Below, one piece after another: positions 57,359 to 64,000 of a stretch of DNA of 64,000 nucleotides. Under the pieces are notes generated by a model. That model searched no databases, was not told the DNA's origin, and saw nothing but the letters and a program-made list of their open reading frames with translations. The stretch comes from Mesorhizobium sp. M2D.F.Ca.ET.226.01.1.1. Its GTDB lineage: Bacteria > Pseudomonadota > Alphaproteobacteria > Rhizobiales > Rhizobiaceae. Position numbers and translations under genes: made by a program. The stretch's first letter is position 1, and each line of letters opens with the position of its first letter. The stretch lies in assembly GCF_004022705.2 (NCBI RefSeq), contig NZ_RZOY02000001.1, positions 502,956 through 566,955 of the forward strand, in the 5' to 3' direction.

Positions 57359-60300
57359 ACTTCAGGCAAGGACGTACTATCGGGCGCGGGCGCTTCACTG
57401 GAAACTGGCCTTCCGGCGCCATCGAAAGCCGCTCGTTGCTCCGCCGCCTGATGGCCGCGCTGCGCAACGCGCATCGGGTGCTCGGCATGCGGCGGAGGGG
57501 GCTGGGGCTCGGCGCGCTGGGGTTTGGCGGTGCGAACCTGGCCTCCATCGGGGTGGCTGGCCTGACGCTTTTAGTCGCCACGCCGGCTGGTGCGGGATCT
57601 GTTGCCTTGGGTGGCGGTTCAGCAACCGGCACGGATAGCGTTGCGATCGATACGGGCAGCAGCGCGAGCGGACTGCGGGCAATAGCGATTGGATCTGGGT
57701 CATCCTCAAGCGGGCTGGATTCCGTCGCCCAGGGCACGAACACGGTAGCAAGCAACCAGAATGCCGTCGCGATCGGCTTCCAGTCGAAGGCGACCGCGAT
57801 AAACTCCGTCTATCTCGGCTCGCGCACCGTCGCGACATCGGGCGCTCTCGCGCAGAGCGCCATCGGCATCGGCACGGATGTGACGGCATCTCAGGCCGAC
57901 GCCATCGCGATGGGACGCCAAAGCGTGTCGTCGGCGCAATATGCGGTGGCGATCGGCCTGAATGCGAGTGCCACGGGCACAGGCGGCGCGATGGCGCTGG
58001 GCCAAGGCACGATCTCAAGCGGCATCAATTCCGTGGCGCTCGGCGTCCAGGCCAATGCCACCGGCGGCGGTGCCAACGCCTTGGGCACCTTCTCCGTTGC
58101 TTCGGGAGCGAATTCTACGGCCGTCGGCACAAGCTCCTTGGCCAGCGGCGACTTTTCATACGCCGGAGGCTGGGCATCTGTCGCCAACAAGGACAGTGCC
58201 GTTGCCCTAGGCAAATCGGCCAGCGCGACAGGGTTGAACACGACTGCGCTCGGCTCCAGCACCAGCGCCTCGGCCGATTTCGCATTGGCGTTGGGCAACC
58301 AGGCAGTGTCGAGCGGAGTGGGCTCGGTGGCAGCGGGCTCGGGAGCCCAGGCCACGGGCGTGTCCGCCACCGCGCTCGGCAACAACGCGTCGGCGACCGC
58401 CGCTAATGCCAGCGCGCTGGGCCTGGGCGCCACGGCGAGCGGGGTAGACGGCACGGCGGTCGGCAAGCAAGCCAATGCGAGCGCGCAAGACGCCATCGCC
58501 ATGGGCACGACCTCAAAGGCGAGTGGCACCGCCAGCACGGCGGTTGGTAACGTCGCCGTTGCCAGCGGCGCGAACGCCTCCTCGTTCGGGTCCGGAGCAA
58601 CCGCGGCAGGAGACAATTCTCTCGCTGCCGGCGTCAGCTCCAGCGCCGGCGGACTCGACAGTACCGCTCTCGGCATCGGCACCATTGCCAGTGCCGACAA
58701 TTCCACCGCCGTCGGACGTGAAGCCCGCGCCACCGGACTCAACAGCACCGCGCTCGGCCGCGGCGCCCAAAGCAGCGCCCTGAACTCCATCTCTCTCGGC
58801 GCAGGCACGAGGGCGACCGGGATAAACTCCGTCTATGTCGGCTCGAGCACCTTCGCAACGAGCGCCAGCGGAGACAACGCCATTGGCATCGGCACGGACG
58901 TGACGGCATCTGCGGACGACGCCCTTGCGATGGGACGCGAGAGCCAGGCGACCGCAACCAACGCCATCGCGGTCGGTCTGCAGTCCGCTGCGCTCTCCGC
59001 CGACTCCGTCGCGATGGGCACGGGCGCGGTCGCCGATGGCGGCAAGGCCGTCGCGATCGGCGCCGGCAACACAGCCTATGGTGACGGCGCGGTCGCCATT
59101 GGCGATCCGAGCTATGCCAGCGGCACCGGCGCCTTCACCGGCGGCGCCAACAACATCGCCAACAGCGACGGCACGGCGAGCGCCACCGCCGCCAATATGG
59201 CCAACGGCGCCGTCGCCATCGGCAACAGCAACAAGGCGATCGGGCAAGGCTCCGTGGCGCTCGGCAACGGCTCCACCGCAGGGGCCGCTGGCTTCGTCGG
59301 CAATGTGGCGTTGGGCAATGGCGCGACGGCGGCGGCAAGCTCCGGCGACGTGGCGCTGGGTTCCGGTTCGGTGACCACGGCGGCGGTCGGCACGGCCAGC
59401 GCCGTGATCAACGGCACGACCTATGCCTTCCAGGGCACCACGCCGACCTCGACTGTCAGCATCGGCGCGCCCGGTGCGGAACGCACGCTCACCAATCTCG
59501 CGGCGGGGCGCATCAGCGGGTCCTCGACCGATGCGGTCAATGGTTCCCAGCTCTTCGCGACCAATCAGGCCGTCGACAGTCTCGCCAGCACGGTCACCAA
59601 CATCAACACCGGCGGCGGCATCAAGTATTTCCACGCCAATTCGACGCTGTCGGATTCCCAGGCGCTGGGGACCGACTCGGTTGCGGTCGGTCCGAACGCC
59701 GTGGCCAACAATGCCGGCGACGTGGCGATCGGCCTGAATTCGGCATCCGGCACCACGACGGCGGTCGGCGGCACGACGATTGGCGGCGTCGCCTACACCT
59801 TCGCCGGAACCACGCCGGCCGGTGCCTTCTCGGTCGGCTCGGTCGGCGCCGAGCGCCAGATCCAGAACGTCGCGGCCGGACAGTTGAGCGGTTCGTCGAC
59901 AGACGCCGTCAATGGCTCGCAGCTCTTCGCAACCAACCAGCAGGTGACGCAGAACACCACCGACATCGCCGCAAACACCGCCGACATCACCACTCTTGGC
60001 AACGCGATCACCAACATCGCCGGCGACACTTCGACGGCCTATACCGACGCCAACGGTGACGGCATCCGCTACGTGCGCACTAACGACACGACGCTTCCCG
60101 TTACCGACGCCTTCGCGCAAGGCGTAGGTTCTTCCGCGCTCGGCTACCAGGCGACGGCGTCCGCCGCCAATTCGCTGGCGCTTGGCCGCGGCACCACGGT
60201 CTCCATCACCGACGGCGTAGCGCTCGGCTCCGGCTCGGTTTCCGACCGCGCGGTGGCGCCGGCTTCGGGATCGATCCTCGCCGGCACCGGCCTCGTCCCC

Positions 60301-61506
60301 TACAACACCACCGACCAGACCCTGCTCGGCGCCGTCTCGGTGGGTACATCCACCTCCTACCGCCAGATCATCAACGTGGCCGACGGCACGCAGGACCAGG
60401 ACGCCGTCACGCTACGCCAGCTGAAGGGCGCGCTGAGTTCCTTCGCCGTGACGCCGACCATGTACTTCCATGCCAATTCGACTGCTTCGGATTCGGCCGC
60501 GGTCGGCACCGATTCGGTGGCGATCGGTCCGCGCACGACCGTCAATGGCGACAACGGCATCGGCATGGGCAATGGCGCCATCGTCCAGCAGACTGCGCCG
60601 GGCGGCATCGCCATCGGCCAGACGGCGACCGTCAACCAAGCCGACAGCATTGCGCTTGGCACCAACTCGACCGCCAATGGCGCCCAGTCGACGGCGCTCG
60701 GCGCCGGCGCCACCGCCAACGAGCCGGGAAGTGTCGCGCTCGGCGCCGGCTCGAAGACGGCGGCCGCGGTCGCCACCACGGGCACCACGATCAACGGCGT
60801 CGCCTACGCTTTCGCCGGAACCGCTCCGACGAGCACGGTGAGCGTCGGCGACGTCGGCAAGGAGCGCACCGTCACCAATGTAGCGGCGGGCCGGATCAGC
60901 GGCGCATCGACCGACGCCATCAACGGCAGCCAGCTTTACGCGACCAATCAGGCTGTCGAAGCCGTGAAGGGAAGCGTCGGCAATCTGAACGAGTTCGCCG
61001 TCCAGTATGACAAGAATCCGGACAGCACCAAGTCCAACTCGCTGACGCTCGTCGGCGGCGACGTGAATGCGCCCGTTGTCATCCACAATGTCGGCGCCGG
61101 CGTCGCCAACACCGATGCGGTCAACGTCCAGCAGCTCAACACCGGGCTGGCGACGACGTTCGACAACTCCAAGACCTACACCAATCAGGTGGCAGCCACG
61201 ACGCTCCAGCAAGCCAATGCCTACACCGACGCCAAGCTCAGCCAGCTCAACATGGACATGGGCGAGGCCAAGGGCGAGGCGCGGCAAGCGGCCGCGATCG
61301 GCCTGGCGGCCGCGTCGCTGCGCTATGACGACCGTCCGGGCAAGCTGAGCGTGGCGGCCGGCGGCGGTTATTGGCGCGGCGAGGGGGCTGTCGCCTTCGG
61401 CGCCGGCTACACCAGCGAGGACGGAAGAGCCCGGGCAAATGTCTCCGGCACCACGGCTGGCGGGCACTGGGGTGTCGGCGCGGGCCTCAGCTTTACCTTG
61501 AACTGA
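57355..61506 (+). CDS. Trimeric autotransporter adhesin (YadA/BadA type)
   Basis: 1383-aa surface adhesin. Long basic N-terminus (about 80 residues) with a hydrophobic export segment at about 62-78 ending in PAGAGS. The head region, about 80-680, consists of 14-residue YadA-head (Hep/Hag) repeats of the type AxALGxxAxASGxxS. Neck/stalk modules follow: RISGSSTDAVNGSQLFATNQ near residue 715, a QLSGSSTDAVNGSQLFATNQ copy near 840, a divergent one near 1000, RISGASTDAINGSQLYATNQ near 1175, and NTDAVNVQQLN near 1250. YFHANS segments lie near 757 and 1037. The C-terminal YadA anchor (last about 75 residues; KLSVAAGGGYWRGEGAVAFG, final SFTLN) forms the outer-membrane barrel as a trimer. Mediates attachment by family inference. 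Confidence 0.94.
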   Translation: MNFRQGRTIGRGRFTGNWPSGAIESRSLLRRLMAALRNAHRVLGMRRRGLGLGALGFGGANLASIGVAGLTLLVATPAGAGSVALGGGSATGTDSVAIDTGSSASGLRAIAIGSGSSSSGLDSVAQGTNTVASNQNAVAIGFQSKATAINSVYLGSRTVATSGALAQSAIGIGTDVTASQADAIAMGRQSVSSAQYAVAIGLNASATGTGGAMALGQGTISSGINSVALGVQANATGGGANALGTFSVASGANSTAVGTSSLASGDFSYAGGWASVANKDSAVALGKSASATGLNTTALGSSTSASADFALALGNQAVSSGVGSVAAGSGAQATGVSATALGNNASATAANASALGLGATASGVDGTAVGKQANASAQDAIAMGTTSKASGTASTAVGNVAVASGANASSFGSGATAAGDNSLAAGVSSSAGGLDSTALGIGTIASADNSTAVGREARATGLNSTALGRGAQSSALNSISLGAGTRATGINSVYVGSSTFATSASGDNAIGIGTDVTASADDALAMGRESQATATNAIAVGLQSAALSADSVAMGTGAVADGGKAVAIGAGNTAYGDGAVAIGDPSYASGTGAFTGGANNIANSDGTASATAANMANGAVAIGNSNKAIGQGSVALGNGSTAGAAGFVGNVALGNGATAAASSGDVALGSGSVTTAAVGTASAVINGTTYAFQGTTPTSTVSIGAPGAERTLTNLAAGRISGSSTDAVNGSQLFATNQAVDSLASTVTNINTGGGIKYFHANSTLSDSQALGTDSVAVGPNAVANNAGDVAIGLNSASGTTTAVGGTTIGGVAYTFAGTTPAGAFSVGSVGAERQIQNVAAGQLSGSSTDAVNGSQLFATNQQVTQNTTDIAANTADITTLGNAITNIAGDTSTAYTDANGDGIRYVRTNDTTLPVTDAFAQGVGSSALGYQATASAANSLALGRGTTVSITDGVALGSGSVSDRAVAPASGSILAGTGLVPYNTTDQTLLGAVSVGTSTSYRQIINVADGTQDQDAVTLRQLKGALSSFAVTPTMYFHANSTASDSAAVGTDSVAIGPRTTVNGDNGIGMGNGAIVQQTAPGGIAIGQTATVNQADSIALGTNSTANGAQSTALGAGATANEPGSVALGAGSKTAAAVATTGTTINGVAYAFAGTAPTSTVSVGDVGKERTVTNVAAGRISGASTDAINGSQLYATNQAVEAVKGSVGNLNEFAVQYDKNPDSTKSNSLTLVGGDVNAPVVIHNVGAGVANTDAVNVQQLNTGLATTFDNSKTYTNQVAATTLQQANAYTDAKLSQLNMDMGEAKGEARQAAAIGLAAASLRYDDRPGKLSVAAGGGYWRGEGAVAFGAGYTSEDGRARANVSGTTAGGHWGVGAGLSFTLN

Positions 61507-61513
61507 GCCATAG

Positions 61514-62089
61514 ATGGCAAGGCAAGCGATCTCTGCTGTCGCATTGTGCATGGCTTGCCTGCTCCTGTCCGGCCCGCGCGCGGTCGGACAGGAGGCGGCC
61601 CCGCCTGCCTATCGGATAAAGCCTTCGGACGTCGCCGTGCCTGCGGGCGTAAAACTCGGCGACTACCAACGGACCACGCGCCCGTTCGAGAACTGGACGC
61701 TGATCTGCGACGAGAACCTGCAGGCCAGGAAGAAGGTCTGCAACATCAGCCAGTCCTTCGTCGACCGGAGCCAGGCCCTGGTCTTCAGCTGGTCGCTCGC
61801 GGCCGACGAGAAAGGCAAGCCCTTCATGATCTTGCGGACCCCCAGCCAGGCTGGTGCGGGGAGCAGGCTTTCGCTCAAGCTTGCCGGCCGCACGCAGTCC
61901 GTCGACGTTCAGCTGCAGGGCTGCGATGCGTCGGTCTGCGTTGGCTATGTGCCGGTAGGCCCGGTCCTTCGCGAGGAGATCGGCAAGGAGACCACCGTCC
62001 AGGTTTCCTATTCCCTGCCGTCGGGAGCGACCGTCAGCCTCGATGCTCCATTCAAGGGGCTCAAGACCGCGCTGTCGACCATCAAATAG
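61514..62089 (+). CDS. IalB-family (invasion-associated locus B) exported protein
   Basis: 191 aa. Signal peptide at residues 1-26 (CLLLSGPRAVGQEA). Then the IalB domain, with RPFENWTLICDENLQARKKVCNIS and a second Cys pair in GCDASVCVGYVPVG; the four Cys could form two disulfides. First described in Bartonella, where ialB affects erythrocyte entry; the family is common in Rhizobiales, with unclear molecular function. Starts eight bases after the adhesin stop, so it is co-transcribed. Confidence 0.88.
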   Translation: MARQAISAVALCMACLLLSGPRAVGQEAAPPAYRIKPSDVAVPAGVKLGDYQRTTRPFENWTLICDENLQARKKVCNISQSFVDRSQALVFSWSLAADEKGKPFMILRTPSQAGAGSRLSLKLAGRTQSVDVQLQGCDASVCVGYVPVGPVLREEIGKETTVQVSYSLPSGATVSLDAPFKGLKTALSTIK

Positions 62090-62102
62090 AGAGATCCGCG
62101 AA

Positions 62103-62828
62103 ATGACCCGCCAATCCATCGAGGACAGAATCCTGAACCGCCCTCAGCCTGTTCCGCTGCCGGAACAGCCGGCAAGCCCGCCGCCGGCGCGCTCATCGGC
62201 CTGGCGGCTGGTGCGAAACACCGCGCTGCTCGGCGCTTTCGCCGTCCTGGTCGCAGCGGCGGTCATATCGTCGCTCCGGTTCTTTCCGGCGCTGGGCGAA
62301 TTCGTCGCGGGCACCGCCTCGGCGCAATCGCAGGCGCCGGTCGCTGCCAAGCCGACCGATGTCAAGCCCGTCGCGGGAGATGCTTCGGCCGGCAGAACTC
62401 CGTTTCAGACGCATGCGAGCCAGGCTGGCGTCCACACCTGCGCCAACCTCTTCGTCGCGCTCGGGCAGGCGCTGACCGCGGGATCGACCTATGCGATCCA
62501 GACACAGTGGGACAGCACCTCGCCGGATGCCCATGCGGTGCAGGCCGTCGCCGGGATGAGTTACGATCTGCCGGACTACAAGACGCAAGCCGCCGGCGTC
62601 GTCATTGCTTCGCCTGTCGGCCAGAGCTGCGAGGGGAGCCTCGTGCGGGTGGCTCCTTTCCAAAAATCCTGCCAGGAGGTCGCGCAGACCCTGCCGAAAG
62701 GCAGCGTTCCGGCGGACAATCTGTCGAACACCAGCCTTTTCAACCTGGCCAACAATGGCGGCCAGGCGCTGCTGGTCCCCACCGGCAACACCTGCATCGT
62801 CGTCTCGGTCGCGCGCATGGGCGGATAG
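62103..62828 (+). CDS. Single-pass membrane protein of the adhesin locus
   Basis: 241 aa. Cytoplasmic Pro-rich N-terminus (QPVPLPEQPASPPPARS). One membrane segment at about residues 42-62 (LLGAFAVLVAAAVISSLRF). Periplasmic domain with four Cys residues (HTCANL, GQSCEG, QKSCQEV, NTCIVV). I do not recognise the family. ATG 62103 lies 13 bases after the IalB-type gene; the frame extension to 62043 overlaps that gene. Probably a periplasmic partner in adhesin or IalB handling, by position only. Confidence 0.8.
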   Translation: MTRQSIEDRILNRPQPVPLPEQPASPPPARSSAWRLVRNTALLGAFAVLVAAAVISSLRFFPALGEFVAGTASAQSQAPVAAKPTDVKPVAGDASAGRTPFQTHASQAGVHTCANLFVALGQALTAGSTYAIQTQWDSTSPDAHAVQAVAGMSYDLPDYKTQAAGVVIASPVGQSCEGSLVRVAPFQKSCQEVAQTLPKGSVPADNLSNTSLFNLANNGGQALLVPTGNTCIVVSVARMGG

Positions 62829-62878
62829 AGGCCGGCATCGCCAAGGGTTCAAGAATGGCCACAAGCTGGAGAACGAAA

Positions 62879-63355
62879 ATGCTGATCAACCGTCGCCTCT
62901 CACTCCCGCTGCTGGCGGCGGCACTGGCCGGGCTTACGATCGCCAGCCATGCCGCCGACCTGGTGGCGCCGCCGCCGGCCGAGACGGGCGAGGAAAAGGG
63001 CATCTGGGGCGCCATCGCCTATTCGCCGGATGACGGCCGGCACGGCTTCTTCTGGGGTGCCGACAAGCGCCAGGAGGCCGAAGACATCGCGCTCAAGTAT
63101 TGCGAGAACGCGGATGGCAAGGGCTGCAGGGTGGTCGAGGTGTTCCGCATCCAACGCCATTGGGACGATGACGACGGCACCGGCTTTCCCTATGAGCATT
63201 GTGCGGCGCTCTCGGTCGGCAAGAGCCGTGGCGCGGCCACCCCGTTCTGGGGCGCGGCATCGGCCACGACCCGCAAGGATGCGCAGGACAAGGCGACGGC
63301 GCGATGCGGCGGGGAGGGGAAGGAGTGCAAGATCCGCGAGTGGGTCTGCACCTGA
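62879..63355 (+). CDS. DUF4189-like secreted protein
   Basis: 158 aa with a signal peptide (LINRRLSLPLLAAALAGL, cleavage after SHAA). The mature domain resembles DUF4189: WGAIAYSPDDGRHGFFWG, DIALKYCENADGKGCRVVEVF, and a C-terminal repeat of the same pattern, DAQDKATARCGGEGKECKI. Paired Cys residues suggest disulfides. ATG 62879 follows GGAG by seven bases; ATG 62855 is an alternative. Last gene of the adhesin run. Function unknown. Confidence 0.8.
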   Translation: MLINRRLSLPLLAAALAGLTIASHAADLVAPPPAETGEEKGIWGAIAYSPDDGRHGFFWGADKRQEAEDIALKYCENADGKGCRVVEVFRIQRHWDDDDGTGFPYEHCAALSVGKSRGAATPFWGAASATTRKDAQDKATARCGGEGKECKIREWVCT

Positions 63356-63386
63356 CTTCGCGACGGAATTTGGGTGGCTGAGGAGA

Positions 63387-64000
63387 TCAGCCGACCTCGA
63401 TGTTCATCTCGGCGATCAGCCGCTCGCGTCCGGCCAGCGAGTTCAGCGCCTTGTCGCCCAGCTCGCGGGCGACGAGGTTGAGCAGCGCCTCGCAAAACAC
63501 GACATAGGCGCCCATGCTGTTCGAATAGAAGCTGCTGGCATGCGGGATGAAGAAGGCATGCTCGGCTGGCGGGACGAGCGGCGAGGACCGGGAGTCGGTA
63601 ATCGCGATCACGCTCTGGCCGTTCGCCGCAGCAATGCGGCCGACCTCGGCGACGCTGCGCGTATAGGGCGCGCAGCTGGCTACGATGACGACGTCACCCG
63701 GCTCGAGCTGCGACAGCGCTTCGGCGACGCCGAGGCGCGGCGCGTCCAGAAGTGCCACGTCCGAGCGCACCATGCCCAGGCAGTAGGTGAGGAAGCTCGC
63801 CAGCGAATGGAACTGGCGAACGCCATGCACGCGCACGCGCCGCGCGCTGGCCAGCAGCGCGGTCGCGCCCTTCAGCGAGGCGGCGTCCAACTGGCCGAGG
63901 AAGCCGTCGACATTCGCTGCCGTTTCGCGCGCCAGCTGCCCGAAGACCTCGACTTCGGCGCCGCCTGCCGACGGCGTCGTCATCAGCCTTCCGGCCTGGC
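63387..64000 (-). CDS. RpiR/MurR-type regulator, SIS domain (partial, 5' end outside window)
   Basis: The visible 198 residues plus an open extension to the window edge contain a SIS sugar-phosphate-binding domain: RRVRVHGVRQFHSLASFLTY, GDVVIVASCAPYTRSVAEVG and GQSVIAITDSRSSPLVPPAE. The segment before it (QLARETAANVDGFLGQLD) is the linker normally found after the HTH of RpiR proteins. The frame remains open upstream of the internal ATG at 63983, so the real start and HTH should lie beyond 64000. Convergent with the adhesin locus. Confidence 0.82.
   Translation of the reverse strand, partial: QAGRLMTTPSAGGAEVEVFGQLARETAANVDGFLGQLDAASLKGATALLASARRVRVHGVRQFHSLASFLTYCLGMVRSDVALLDAPRLGVAEALSQLEPGDVVIVASCAPYTRSVAEVGRIAAANGQSVIAITDSRSSPLVPPAEHAFFIPHASSFYSNSMGAYVVFCEALLNLVARELGDKALNSLAGRERLIAEMNIEVG

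Noticed and set aside
58513..60120. 535-codon open frame antisense to the adhesin repeats
   Set aside because: Arises from the repeated low-complexity coding sequence of the adhesin; no independent evidence.

Overview
The window is a GC-rich alphaproteobacterial chromosome segment. It most resembles Mesorhizobium or a close relative in the Rhizobiales. The basis is an FrcBCA-type sugar transporter with protein features I recognise from Sinorhizobium, a glgP-glgB-glgC-glgA-pgm-glgX cluster, a betI-betC-betA-betB set, IalB- and TadE/TadG-type proteins, an R. etli-type asparaginase, and two dispersed palindromic repeats of the rhizobial kind. The species assignment is inference. There is no rRNA, CRISPR array, integrase or insertion sequence. 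There is one tRNA (Pro, anticodon CGG).

Layout. 63-5906: a fructose/ribose-type uptake locus. ROK regulator, RbsD/FucU mutarotase and PfkB kinase run leftward; the ABC transporter frcB-frcC-frcA runs rightward from a shared regulatory region with an inverted repeat. 6048-19274: glycogen and alpha-glucan metabolism (phosphorylase, branching enzyme, ADP-glucose pyrophosphorylase, glycogen synthase, phosphoglucomutase, debranching enzyme, alpha-glucosidase), broken up by a tandem hairpin array and a palindromic repeat. 19282-21593: a leftward TadE/TadG pair. 21888-27315: a peptide-type ABC transporter with fused ATPase domains. 27344-27673: a small lipoprotein.

28074-36092: the most interesting region. 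A hybrid histidine kinase with two receiver domains and two stand-alone receivers are followed by a translationally linked run of TPR/outer-membrane barrel (YaiO-like), HEAT-repeat membrane protein and processive-type GT2 glycosyltransferase, and then a convergent Hpt protein. I read it as a self-contained phosphorelay plus surface-polysaccharide synthesis and export locus. It is followed by tRNA-Pro and a GDP-mannose pyrophosphorylase fused to an AGE-family isomerase.

38735-45074: a leftward choline-sulfate/choline-to-betaine operon (betI, betC, a PLP dehydratase, betA, betB) with a clear promoter/operator. 45204-50294: thiolase, asparaginase, methyltransferase, a Tat-exported beta-helix protein and a GreA/GreB-type protein. 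50304-54155: a frameshifted AbrB/MazE-like remnant and the two methylmalonyl-CoA mutase subunits. 54409-56720: a HerA-like ATPase and a short AraC-type regulator. 56906-63355: a trimeric autotransporter adhesin with one coupled upstream gene and three exported or membrane companions, including an IalB-family protein. The window ends inside a leftward RpiR/SIS-type regulator.

Genes in a cluster are usually tightly packed, with ATGA or TGATG overlaps. Several start sites were moved from the longest open frame to a start with a good ribosome-binding site; these choices are explained per entry.
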